Part shown: in pieces, positions 45,639 through 53,833 of the stretch
Layout: each line of letters opens with the position of its first letter
Numbering within the stretch: position 1 is the first letter of the stretch
Origin: Streptomyces candidus
GTDB taxonomy: Bacteria > Actinomycetota > Actinomycetes > Streptomycetales > Streptomycetaceae
Length of the DNA stretch: 64,000 nt
Direction: 5' to 3'
NCBI RefSeq assembly: GCF_014207445.1
Contig: NZ_JACHEM010000006.1
Location: 248,001-312,000, forward strand
Position numbers and translations under genes: made by a program
The notes under the pieces: model-generated
Database searches by the model: none
Seen by the model: the letters and a program-made list of their open reading frames with translations, nothing else
What the model was told of the DNA's origin: nothing

Positions 45639-46225
45639 GCGCCTCGCCGGTATCCGTTCTGGCGCGGGCATACGTGTCCCTCCGGGTCGAGCGGCAGGCT
45701 GCACAGCGGGCACGGCGGGCGGCCGGCGTTGACGACGTCCAGAGCGCGTTTGGCGAAGGCCCTGGCCTGTGCGCCGCTGAGCCGTACCCGCAGCATGGGC
45801 GGACCGTTCTCGTCGTCCTGGAGCATCCGCTCCTCGGCCTCGGCGAGATCCTCGTCGGTGTCGACGTCGAGTTCCACCAGCGCCTGCGCCTCGACGACCA
45901 TGCGCTGGTCCTCACCGTCCCAGGCGAGCGCCATGGTGCCGACCCGGAACTCCTCCTCGACGGGAGCGTCCAGCGGGGCGGTGTCGTGCACGTCGGCGGG
46001 GGCGACCGCGGGCACGGGGGCGTTGCCACCAGTACGGCGCACGACCTCGTCGAGGAGTTCGTCGATGCGCTCGGCGAGCGCCTCGACCTGGGTCTTCTCC
46101 AGGGAGACGCTGGTCACCCGGCCGGCCGCCGACGCCTGGAGGAAGAAGGTACGGCGGCCAGGCAGCCCGACCGTACCGGCCACGAAACGCTCCGGCGGGT
46201 CGTAGAGGAACACCTGACGGGACAC
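45635..46225 (-). CDS. DUF3090 family protein with C-terminal zinc knuckle
   Basis: A 196-residue protein of unknown function. The N-terminus SRQVFLYDPPERFVAGTVG is characteristic. The middle holds VTSVSLEKTQVEALAERIDE and AWDGEDQRMVVEAQALVE. An acidic region and LRVRLSGAQARAFAKRALDV follow. The last 25 residues carry CPLCSLPLDPEGHVCP, a likely zinc site. GTG 46225 has a GGAG site. Its stop overlaps the start of the kinase-like gene, so the two are probably made in fixed ratio and may interact. A histidine phosphatase gene lies 84 bases upstream. Confidence 0.88.
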   Translation of the reverse strand: MSRQVFLYDPPERFVAGTVGLPGRRTFFLQASAAGRVTSVSLEKTQVEALAERIDELLDEVVRRTGGNAPVPAVAPADVHDTAPLDAPVEEEFRVGTMALAWDGEDQRMVVEAQALVELDVDTDEDLAEAEERMLQDDENGPPMLRVRLSGAQARAFAKRALDVVNAGRPPCPLCSLPLDPEGHVCPRQNGYRRGA

Positions 46226-46309
46226 GTCCTGATCTCCATCGGTTCGGGGGCAGAAAGGGACAGTGACAACAAATGGTTTACGGCGCGACCACCCTACTGT
46301 GCACGGCGA

Positions 46310-47032
46310 TCACGGCGCCCCCGCGCCGCCCCCGACAGCCGCGTCGCCGCCGCCACCCGCGCCGCTGCTGTCCCGGCCGGCCGCGGCGGCCTCGCCCGGA
46401 CGGGGGGCGAGGCCGGACAGATCACCGGTGTCGCCGAGGCGCACGAGAAAGGGCCGCAGCCTGGTGTAGCGGATCACGGTCAGGGAACACGGGTCGACGT
46501 GAATGCGCTGGAAAAGGTCGAGATGCATGCCGAGGGCGTCGGCGACGAGGGACTTGATGATGTCGCCGTGGGAACACATGACGTAGAGCGCGTCGGCGCC
46601 GTGTCCGGCGTCGATCGTGGCGTTCCAGTCGTGCACGGCGTCCACCGCGCGGGCCTGCATGGCGCGCATGGATTCGCCGCCGGGAAAGGCCGCGGCGGAG
46701 GCGTGCCGTTGCACCACGTCCATGAGGGGGTGGTCGGTCAGTTCACCGAGCTTGCGCCCCGACCACTCGCCGTAGTCGCACTCGTTGATCCGCTCCTCGG
46801 TGTGCAGCGGCACGTCCGGACGGGCGTCCAGCAGCGGTCGTACGGTTTCGCGGCAGCGCTGGAGGGGGCTGCTCACCACCGCTGCGAGGGGCAGTCCCGC
46901 GAGTCGTCCGGGAAGCGCCGCGGCCTGTTCGGTGCCGCGTCCGTCGAGAGTGACGCCGGGGGTGCGGCCCGCGAGCAGACCTGCGGTGTTGGCGGTGGAG
47001 CGTCCGTGCCGTACGAGGATCAGCGTGGCCAT
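46310..47032 (-). CDS. Histidine phosphatase (phosphoglycerate-mutase-like)
   Basis: A 240-residue enzyme. The catalytic RHG motif is LILVRHGRSTANTAGLLAGR, with second Arg in SPLQRCRETVRPLL, the acid in INECDYGEWSGRKL and second His in VMCSHGDIIKSLVADALGM. All four catalytic positions are present. The group covers phosphosugar and phosphoprotein phosphatases. It heads a minus-strand run with the DUF3090 protein, the kinase-like protein and mshC, so it may reverse the kinase's action. The C-terminal 25 residues are a Gly/Ala-rich tail. It diverges from corA across 59 bases. Confidence 0.92.
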   Translation of the reverse strand: MATLILVRHGRSTANTAGLLAGRTPGVTLDGRGTEQAAALPGRLAGLPLAAVVSSPLQRCRETVRPLLDARPDVPLHTEERINECDYGEWSGRKLGELTDHPLMDVVQRHASAAAFPGGESMRAMQARAVDAVHDWNATIDAGHGADALYVMCSHGDIIKSLVADALGMHLDLFQRIHVDPCSLTVIRYTRLRPFLVRLGDTGDLSGLAPRPGEAAAAGRDSSGAGGGGDAAVGGGAGAP

Positions 47033-47091
47033 GTCCCTCAGCGTAGGCGGCCGGGCGCACCGGGGTGCGCGGGGGCCCGTACCCGGGGAGA

Positions 47092-48084
47092 ATGCACGCC
47101 GTGATCGTCGACTGCGCCATTTACCGAGAGGGCTGCCGCACCGAGGGCCCGTCCGACTTCTCCGAAGCGCTGGAGGAGGCGCGGTCCGCGCAGGACCGGT
47201 TCCTCTGGATCGGTCTGCACGAGCCGACGGAGGAGGAGTTCGCTCTCGTCACGAGCGAGTTCGGGCTGCACCCGCTGGCCGTGGAGGACTCGCTGTCCGC
47301 ACACCAGCGGCCCAAGCTGGAGGTGTACGAGGACTCGCTGTTCGCCGTCCTCAAGCCGGTTGTGTACGAGCCGCAGAGCGACACCGTGTCGACGGACGAA
47401 CTGATGATCTTCGTCGGTGATTCCTTCGCGGTGACCGTGCGGCACGGCGAGGGCGCACCGCTGGCCGCCGTGCGCAAGCGGCTGGAGTCCGATCCGCAAC
47501 TGCTCTCGCACGGGCCGACGTCGGTCCTCTACGCGGTGAGCGACGCGGTGGTCGACCACTACATGGAGGTCGCGGCGGAACTGCAGACCGACCTGGAGGA
47601 GCTGGAGGCGGAGGTGTTCGCCCCGCAGGGCGGTGACGCGAAGGGCACCGCGGCACGGATCTACACCTTCAAGCGCCAGGTGCTGGAGTTCCGCCGGGCG
47701 ACCGGCCCGCTGGCGCAGCCGATGCAGCGGCTGTCCAGCCCCGGCCTGCCGTTCGTGCACGACCACGCACAGCCGTTCTTCCGGGACGTCAGCGACCACC
47801 TGACCCGCGCCAACGAGCAGGTGGACGGCCTGGACCGGCTGCTCTCCGACATCCTGTCCGCCCATCTGGCACAGATGGGCGTGCGGCAGAACGACGACAT
47901 GCGCAAGATCTCCGCGTGGGCGGCGATGGCCGCCGTGCCGACGATGGTCGCGGGCATCTACGGCATGAACTTCGAGCACATGCCGGAGCTGGGATGGTCG
48001 TGGGCGTACTACGCGGTGCTGGTGTTCATGGCGGTGTGCGAGGTGGGCCTGTACCGCCTCTTCAAACGGCGCGGCTGGCTCTGA
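47092..48084 (+). CDS. corA: CorA-family magnesium/cobalt transporter
   Basis: A 330-residue divalent-cation channel. A large N-terminal cytoplasmic domain (about 1-265) includes FLWIGLHEPTEEEF, the long helix region VDHYMEVAAELQTDLEELEA and RQNDDMRKISAWAAMAAVPT. Two C-terminal membrane helices follow, with the signature YGMNFEHMPEL in the loop (GMN selectivity motif). The end KRRGWL is the usual basic tail. ATG 47092 has GGGGAG just upstream. Whether Mg or Co is the main cargo cannot be told. A hairpin at 48093 may end the transcript. Confidence 0.94.
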   Translation: MHAVIVDCAIYREGCRTEGPSDFSEALEEARSAQDRFLWIGLHEPTEEEFALVTSEFGLHPLAVEDSLSAHQRPKLEVYEDSLFAVLKPVVYEPQSDTVSTDELMIFVGDSFAVTVRHGEGAPLAAVRKRLESDPQLLSHGPTSVLYAVSDAVVDHYMEVAAELQTDLEELEAEVFAPQGGDAKGTAARIYTFKRQVLEFRRATGPLAQPMQRLSSPGLPFVHDHAQPFFRDVSDHLTRANEQVDGLDRLLSDILSAHLAQMGVRQNDDMRKISAWAAMAAVPTMVAGIYGMNFEHMPELGWSWAYYAVLVFMAVCEVGLYRLFKRRGWL

Positions 48085-48092
48085 ACGAGTCG

Positions 48093-48144
48093 GCCCCGTG
48101 ACGCCGGGGCGCCCGCCGAGGGGGGTGCCCTCCCTCCGGAGGGC
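48093..48144. terminator. Two short hairpins between corA and the LLM oxidoreductase gene
   Basis: GCCCCG/CGGGGC (48093-48098 with 48105-48110) and GCCCTCC/GGAGGGC (48127-48133 with 48138-48144) lie between converging genes. No T-run is present. Confidence 0.5.
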
Positions 48145-48273
48145 GGAAGGCGTAACCCGGGACCGTCTCGCGCGTTGTTCTGCATGACGGCCGTGGCGGG
48201 GAAGACCCCCGAGCCCCCACCACGGCCGCGGACTTCAACTCCCTTTCACCCCTTGCGTGTTGCTGCGCCGGGG

Positions 48274-49323
48274 TTACGCGAGTCCGGCGCACTCCAGCGC
48301 CTCGGTACCGGCCCGCAGTGCGGCGACCCGCTCGTCGAGCGTGAACCCGGCGGGAGCCAGCGTCAGCGTGGTGACCCCGGCGGCCGCGTACGCCTGCATC
48401 CGCTCGGCGATCCGCTCGACGGAGCCGAGCAGGGTCGTTTGGTCGATCAGCTCGTGGGGCACGGCCGCCGCGGCGCCCTCCTTGTCGCCGGACAGGTACT
48501 TGTCCTGGATCTCGGCGGCGGCCTTCTCGTAACCCATGCGCTGGGCGAGGCTGTTGTAGAAGTTCTGCTTGCGGCTGCCCATGCCGCCGACGTACAGCGC
48601 GGTGTACGGGCGGAACATGTCGGCCAGCGCCGACACGTCGTCGCCCACGGCCAGCGGCAACGTCGGGCAGACGTCGAAGCCCTCCATGGTTTTGCCGGCC
48701 TTCTCGCGGCCCGCCCGCAGCGGAGCGAGGGCGGTCTCCTCCAGGTGCTCGGCGGAGGGGAAGATCAGCAGCGCGCCGTCGGCGATCTCACCGGTCTGCT
48801 CCAGGTTCTTGGGGCCGATCGCGGCGATGTAGAGAGGGATGGTCTCGCGCTCGGGGTGCACGGTCAGCTTGATGGGCTTGCCGGGGCCGTCCGGCAGCGG
48901 CAGCGTCCAGTGCTGCCCCTCGTACGTCAGCCGCTCCCGCGACATGGCCTTGCGGACGATCTCGACGTACTCGCGGGTCCTGGCGAGCGGCTTGTCGAAC
49001 TTGACCCCGTACCAGCCCTCGGAGACCTGCGGCCCCGAGACGCCCAGGCCGAGCCGGAAGCGGCCACCCGTCAGTGAGTCGAGAGTGGCGGCGGTCATCG
49101 CCGTCATGGCGGGCTGGCGGGCCGGGATCTGCATGATCGCGGACCCGACGTCGATGCGCTCGGTCTGGGCGGCGACCCAGGAGAGCACGGTGGGGGCGTC
49201 CGAGCCGTACGCCTCGGCGGCCCAGCAGACGGCGTAGCCGAGCCGGTCCGCTTCCTTGGCGACGGCGAGATTGTCGCCGTCCATGCCCGCTCCCCAGTAG
49301 CCGAGGTTGATCCCGAGCTGCAT
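48274..49323 (-). CDS. LLM-class F420-dependent oxidoreductase
   Basis: A 349-residue luciferase-like barrel protein. It begins QLGINLGYWGAGMDGDNLAV, with WAAEAYGSDAPTVLSWVAAQ, TGGRFRLGLGVSGPQVSEGW and IPLYIAAIGPKNLEQTGEIA, all typical of the F420-binding subgroup. It probably oxidises or reduces a small organic substrate; which one is unknown. ATG 49323 has a GAGGGAG site and begins the conserved strand. It diverges from the aldo/keto reductase gene across 163 bases. Confidence 0.93.
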   Translation of the reverse strand: MQLGINLGYWGAGMDGDNLAVAKEADRLGYAVCWAAEAYGSDAPTVLSWVAAQTERIDVGSAIMQIPARQPAMTAMTAATLDSLTGGRFRLGLGVSGPQVSEGWYGVKFDKPLARTREYVEIVRKAMSRERLTYEGQHWTLPLPDGPGKPIKLTVHPERETIPLYIAAIGPKNLEQTGEIADGALLIFPSAEHLEETALAPLRAGREKAGKTMEGFDVCPTLPLAVGDDVSALADMFRPYTALYVGGMGSRKQNFYNSLAQRMGYEKAAAEIQDKYLSGDKEGAAAAVPHELIDQTTLLGSVERIAERMQAYAAAGVTTLTLAPAGFTLDERVAALRAGTEALECAGLA

Positions 49324-49486
49324 ACGTCGCTCCCTCTTGCCGTCGCTTCTGCCGTGCGCTCTTACTGTCGTACCAACCAGTAACGTCCTGGTGCGGCGGA
49401 CTCTAGCGCGGGTACGGCGATCCGTCAGCCACGGGTTGTCCACAGGCACCCTTCGGAGCCAGGGACGGCCCAGTAACCTCGCGGCC

Positions 49487-50470
49487 ATGGAGCAGAGGCA
49501 CTTCGGCCGCACGGGCCTGCGCGTTTCGAGAATCGGGCTGGGCACCCTGACCTGGGGCCGCGACACCGGTGAGCACGACGCCGCCGACCTGTTGAAGGTC
49601 TTCTGGGAGGCCGGCGGCACGCTCGTCGACACGGCCGACGTGTACGGGGACGGCGACGCTGAGTACGTGCTCGGACAGCTCGTGGAACGGCTCGTCCCGC
49701 GCCGGGACCTGATCATCGCCACCAAGGCGGGCAGCGTGCCCGATCCGGAGCGCCGCTTCGACGGCTCGCGCGGGCACCTCCTCACCGCGCTCGACGCCTC
49801 GCTGGAACGCCTGGGCACGGACTACGTCGACGTGTGGCAGGTGCACGCCTTCGACCCGGGCACCCCGCTGGAGGAGACCCTGCAGGCCCTCGACATCGCA
49901 GTAACCAGCGGCCGGGCCCGCTATGCCGGAGTCTCCAACTTCTGCGGCTGGCAGCTCGCGAAGGCAGCCACCTGGCAGCTGGCGGCACCGGGCGTACGGA
50001 CCCGGCTGGCCAGTACGCAGATGGAGTACTCCCTTCTGCAGCGCGGCGTGGAGCGCGAGGTCCTGCCCGCCGCGCTCGACCTGGGGATCGGCCTCCTCCC
50101 CTCTTCGCCGCTCGGCCGGGGCGTGCTGACCGGCAAGTACCGGCACAGCACCCCGCCCGACTCGCGAGGCGCCTCCGAGCACCTCTCCCCCTTCGTCGCC
50201 CCCTACCTGGACGACGCGGCGGGCCGCATCGTGGACGCGGTGGCGACGGCCGCCGACGGGCTGGCGGCGACCGCGCTCCAGGTGGCGCTGGCGTGGGTGC
50301 GGGACCGGCCCGGGGTGGTCGCCCCGATCGTGGGCGCGCGCCACGCGCAGCAACTGGCGGCGGCATTGTCAGTGGAGGCGCTTAGTCTTCCCTACGAGAT
50401 CCGCCGAGCGCTGGACGACGTGTCCGCGCCCGTGCACCGCTATCCCGATCAGGACTGGAGCACGCTGTGA
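49487..50470 (+). CDS. Aldo/keto reductase
   Basis: A 327-residue NADPH-dependent barrel enzyme. Catalytic Asp and Tyr lie in GTLVDTADVYGDGDAEYVLG, Lys in LIIATKAG and His in DVWQVHAFDP. The NADPH-binding end is RPGVVAPIVGARHAQQLAAA. ATG 49487 starts the conserved QRHFGRTGLRVSRIGLGT. The substrate is unknown. Its TGA stop overlaps the GTG start of the next gene (GTGA), so the RecD2-like protein is translationally coupled to it. Confidence 0.94.
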   Translation: MEQRHFGRTGLRVSRIGLGTLTWGRDTGEHDAADLLKVFWEAGGTLVDTADVYGDGDAEYVLGQLVERLVPRRDLIIATKAGSVPDPERRFDGSRGHLLTALDASLERLGTDYVDVWQVHAFDPGTPLEETLQALDIAVTSGRARYAGVSNFCGWQLAKAATWQLAAPGVRTRLASTQMEYSLLQRGVEREVLPAALDLGIGLLPSSPLGRGVLTGKYRHSTPPDSRGASEHLSPFVAPYLDDAAGRIVDAVATAADGLAATALQVALAWVRDRPGVVAPIVGARHAQQLAAALSVEALSLPYEIRRALDDVSAPVHRYPDQDWSTL

Positions 50471-52809
50471 CCGCGCACCCCCGGGGGGAGACCCCCGTCC
50501 CGGAGGCCGACCCCGAGACCGCCCCCGCGGCCGGGACACCGGACGACGACACAGCCGCCGCGGTTCCCCCGACCGGCGCGGAGGCATCCGAGGCGGAGGG
50601 CGAGGCGGCTTCGGCTTCCGCGGAACCGACCGATGCGGAAGCGACCGATGCGGAAGGGACGATTACGGAAGCGGCCGAAGCGGCAGCGGCCGACGCCGCC
50701 GCCTCGGACGACGAGGCCCCCGCCTCTGCCCCCGCGGCCGACACCCCCGCCGTCCCCGTGCTCTCCGAGGCGGAGGCCGAGCTGGCCGCGCAGCGCGAGT
50801 TCCGGGCGAAGATCGAGAAGCGCAAGGCCGAGAAGGCCGCCATCACCGCCGGGACCAAGCTCAGCGGGCGGGCCGCCGACCTCCTGGCCGCGGTGAAGGC
50901 GGTGGAGAGCGGAGCCAGGCCCGCCGCGGCGTTCGTCACGGCCCCCGCGCCCGCGACGCCCGCTGCCGCCGCACCGGCTGTCGCCCCCGCTCCCGTACCG
51001 GCGCAGGGTACGAACGCACCTCCCACGGCCCCGCCGCCGGCGGCCGTGGCGCCGGAGACCGTGGAGGACGTACGGGGCGTACTGACCGCCGGAGGGGCGC
51101 CCGAAGCGCTCGCCGCCGGGGTCGCGAAGGCACTCGGCGAGCAGGCCGGACGACTGCTGCGCGCCGATCCCTGGCAGTTGCTGGCCGTACCGGGGGTACG
51201 CCCCGAGCAGGCCGACGGGTTCGCCCGTGCGCTGCTGGGCGGCGAGTGCGGGCCCGGCGACGGGCGGCGGACCGCCGCGCTCGTCGGCTGGCTGCTGGAG
51301 CGGGCCGCCCTCCAGGGGCACACCGCCGTCGCGACGGAGCAGGTGTGCGCGGCACTCGCCGGGCACGCGGTGCCGGACCCGGCCGGGGCCGTGGCCGGTG
51401 CCGTGGCGGAAGGCGTGGCCCTGTCCCTGCAGGACGGCGCCGAGTCAGAGGAGGCGTACACGGAGGAGGACGAGGACGAGGAGGCCGTGCAGGGCGGGGC
51501 CCCCGACGCCGAGGAGTCGCGGGCCGCGCCCGCACTCCTCGGGCTGGACCGGTACGCGATGGCCGAGGAGAGCCTGGCCGAGGGCCTCGCACGGCTGGTC
51601 GGCTCGCCGGTGCCGGACGCCGGCGAGTGGCCGACGCCGCCGGGCTCCGCCGGTGAGCTGGTACGCGCGGTGGCGGGCCACGGGCTGGTCGCCCACACCG
51701 GCGGCGAGGCCGCCCGCGCGGAACCGGCCGCCCTGCTGGCCGCGGCGCACCGCCTGGGCCTGCGCGCGTACGCGGCCACCCACAGCGCCGACGGCCGCAC
51801 CCGTGTCGCCGAGGCGCTCGGTGCCGTCGGCGAGGGCGACGCGCCCGGCGGAGCTGTCGTGACCCTCGCCGGTCTCCTGTCGGGGGCCGAGGGGCCGGGC
51901 AGGGACGCGGACGGTGCTCTCGACCTGGACCTGCTGGTCGTGCTCGACGCGCCGCAGCTCGACGTGGAAACCGGCGCGGTGCTCGTCGAGGCGCTGCCGG
52001 ACGGTGCCCGGCTGGTACTGAGCGGCGACCCGGGCGTGCTGGCCTCGGCGGGAGCGGGACAGGTCTTCGTGGACGTCCTGACTGCCCGCGCCTGCCCTCA
52101 GGTCGCCTCGCGCACGCCCGACCCCGGGCCGATCGGCGAACTGGTCTCGGGCATCGGCATCGGCGAGCTGCACCAGGTCGACGCTCCCGGCAAGGAAGTG
52201 GTGATCGTACCGGTGCGCGACGCGGGCGAGGCCGTGCACCGCACGGTCCAGCTCGTCGCGGACTCGGTGCCGCGTGCCTTCGGTGTGCCGTCCGGGGACA
52301 CCCAGGTGATCACCCCGGGCCATGGCGGTTCGGCCGGCACCCGGGCGCTGAACGCGGCGCTCAAGCAGCGTCTCAACCCCGGTCCGGGCCGCTTCGGCGG
52401 CTTCGACGCGGGGGACCGGATCGCGTACGTGCCCGTCCCGGGCCGGACGGTTCCGGGCACGGTGCTGGGCGCCGACGCCCAGGGGCTGCGGCTGGACTGT
52501 GCCGGCACGCCCGTCCTCGTACCGAAGGAGCAGGTCGAGACGGCCGTGCGGCACGCGTGGGCGCTGACCGCGCACCAGGCGGCCGGGATGCGCTGGCCCG
52601 CGGTGGTCGTGGTGCTGCCGGGCGACGCCGCGGCGGCCCTGGACCGCCCGTGGGTGTACACGGCGTTCGGCCGGGCCGTGCAGCACCTGTCGGTGGTGCA
52701 CGGTGTGGACCAGGCGCTGCCCAAGGCGGTTGCCGAGGTTCCGGCCAAGCGGCGCACGACCCGGCTGGCGGAGCTGCTGCGCCCGGTGCCGGTCGAGGCA
52801 CCCGCGTAA
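50467..52809 (+). CDS. RecD2-like protein with HhH region and degenerate ATPase motifs
   Basis: A 780-residue protein. Residues 1-195 are low-complexity Ala/Pro/Glu. Residues about 197-300 resemble the helix-hairpin-helix part of RecD2 (VRGVLTAGGAPEALAAGVAK, LLAVPGVRPEQADGFARAL). A RecD2-type helicase fold follows, but key motifs are gone: Walker A GGPGTGKT is replaced by TGGEAARAE (411-419), and Walker B DEAS by DAPQ (494-497). The GDPxQL motif reads SGDPGVLASAGAGQVF. Late motifs are recognisable (TAHQAAGMRWP, YTAFGRAVQHLSVV). It is probably not an active helicase but may still bind DNA. GTG 50467 overlaps the preceding stop. A long hairpin follows. Confidence 0.8.
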   Translation: MTAHPRGETPVPEADPETAPAAGTPDDDTAAAVPPTGAEASEAEGEAASASAEPTDAEATDAEGTITEAAEAAAADAAASDDEAPASAPAADTPAVPVLSEAEAELAAQREFRAKIEKRKAEKAAITAGTKLSGRAADLLAAVKAVESGARPAAAFVTAPAPATPAAAAPAVAPAPVPAQGTNAPPTAPPPAAVAPETVEDVRGVLTAGGAPEALAAGVAKALGEQAGRLLRADPWQLLAVPGVRPEQADGFARALLGGECGPGDGRRTAALVGWLLERAALQGHTAVATEQVCAALAGHAVPDPAGAVAGAVAEGVALSLQDGAESEEAYTEEDEDEEAVQGGAPDAEESRAAPALLGLDRYAMAEESLAEGLARLVGSPVPDAGEWPTPPGSAGELVRAVAGHGLVAHTGGEAARAEPAALLAAAHRLGLRAYAATHSADGRTRVAEALGAVGEGDAPGGAVVTLAGLLSGAEGPGRDADGALDLDLLVVLDAPQLDVETGAVLVEALPDGARLVLSGDPGVLASAGAGQVFVDVLTARACPQVASRTPDPGPIGELVSGIGIGELHQVDAPGKEVVIVPVRDAGEAVHRTVQLVADSVPRAFGVPSGDTQVITPGHGGSAGTRALNAALKQRLNPGPGRFGGFDAGDRIAYVPVPGRTVPGTVLGADAQGLRLDCAGTPVLVPKEQVETAVRHAWALTAHQAAGMRWPAVVVVLPGDAAAALDRPWVYTAFGRAVQHLSVVHGVDQALPKAVAEVPAKRRTTRLAELLRPVPVEAPA

Positions 52810-52824
52810 CGAGGGGGCGGAACA

Positions 52825-52868
52825 GGGGGTGGGGGTGCGGGGCCGACGAGCCCCGCGCCCCCACCCCC
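52825..52868. terminator. Bidirectional terminator
   Basis: Nineteen-bp stem with one irregular pair (52825-52843 with 52850-52868, G-rich left arm) and a 6-base loop, between stop codons 52809 and 52880. Confidence 0.85.
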
Positions 52869-52879
52869 TTCGTGGCCGC

Positions 52880-53524
52880 TCAGGCCTCTTCGAGGTCGTC
52901 CATCTCGTCGTCGTCGAAGACCGAACTCACGTCGAAGCGGCAGATGACGGCCTGCGGGTCCGCGCCCTCGAACGGGGAGCTGAGCCACTCCCCCGGTTCC
53001 GGCAGCTCCTCCACGGCCGCGACCCACAGCGTGGAGTCCCCCTCCTCCAGGCCGAACTCCTTGTGCCTGGAGGCGATCTCATCGGGTTCGTACTCGCCGA
53101 AGAGGACGCCCAGCGCCGCCTGCACGCTGCCGCCGACGACACCCGCGGCGGCAGGCAGGCCGTTGGGGGCGACGTCCGGGTCGAGGTCGGCGATGCGCTG
53201 CGCCTGGGCGAGCAGGCGCTGCGGCTGGGCCACGGCGTAGTCGCGGCGGATCAGCACACTGAGGGCGTCGACGGGCCCTTCGTGGGCGGGCAGCGAATCC
53301 TCGGGGCTGGGGATCTCGAACGGGGTGACTTCGTCGTAGCGCTCGTAGAGCAGCTCGTCGTATTCTTCCGCGGCCGAGGCGAGTTCGTTGAAAGCGTCGT
53401 AGACGGCGGGATCGTCGTCTCCGGATCGGCGCTCGACCGCCTCAAGGTGGCGGTCCAGCGCGGCTTTTACCGCCTCGGCGGCGGCGCGTACCTCGGCAGC
53501 GGTGGGCTGAGCGGCATCAGACAT
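52880..53524 (-). CDS. Conserved acidic protein, unknown function
   Basis: A 214-residue protein without export signal or membrane segment. The N-terminal half is helical (AAEVRAAAEAVKAALDRHLE, AVYDAFNELASAAEEYDELL). The second half has ALSVLIRRDYAVAQPQRLLA and a strand-rich end (STLWVAAVEELPEPGEWL, AVICRFDVSSVFDDDEMDDL). ATG 53524 is preferred over in-frame upstream sequence. I recall similar proteins of no known role in streptomycetes. It diverges from a 62-residue gene across 47 bases, so the two may share control. Confidence 0.75.
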   Translation of the reverse strand: MSDAAQPTAAEVRAAAEAVKAALDRHLEAVERRSGDDDPAVYDAFNELASAAEEYDELLYERYDEVTPFEIPSPEDSLPAHEGPVDALSVLIRRDYAVAQPQRLLAQAQRIADLDPDVAPNGLPAAAGVVGGSVQAALGVLFGEYEPDEIASRHKEFGLEEGDSTLWVAAVEELPEPGEWLSSPFEGADPQAVICRFDVSSVFDDDEMDDLEEA

Positions 53525-53571
53525 GGGACAGACGCTATCCGTAGACGACCTCTGCCCGCACAATAGATGCG

Positions 53572-53760
53572 ATGCCGGAATACGAATTTGTCGACGTGTA
53601 CGTCCCGCGCGGGGTTTCCCGCAAGGAAGCGACGCGTCTGCTGACCGACCATGCCGAGTACGGGCACTGGGAGCTGGACCGACTGAGTCTGCACCGGGAC
53701 GGGAGCCGCCGGGTGCGGTTGCGCAGGCGGATCATCCGCCAGGTGCGCGCCACCTGGTGA
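53572..53760 (+). CDS. Small basic protein (DUF5703-like)
   Basis: A 62-residue protein that is rich in Arg and begins PEYEFVDVYVPRGVSRKEAT, continuing TDHAEYGHWELDRLSLHRDG and ending in a basic strand-helix (RRVRLRRRIIRQVRATW). The pattern fits a short conserved actinobacterial family I recall as DUF5703, function unknown. The high charge suggests nucleic-acid or ribosome contact, which is only inference. ATG 53572 lies close to the divergent gene. It converges on chpC with a terminator between. Confidence 0.78.
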   Translation: MPEYEFVDVYVPRGVSRKEATRLLTDHAEYGHWELDRLSLHRDGSRRVRLRRRIIRQVRATW

Positions 53761-53769
53761 GCGGCTGCC

Positions 53770-53811
53770 GTTACGGAGCGGGTCCCGCAACCCGGGGGCC
53801 CGCTCCGTAAC
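53770..53811. terminator. Bidirectional terminator
   Basis: Perfect 13-bp outer stem (53770-53782 with 53799-53811, GTTACGGAGCGGG) enclosing an inner CCCG/CGGG pair, between converging genes. Confidence 0.85.
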
Positions 53812-53833
53812 GCCGTTCGGCGTTCCTGCCGCG

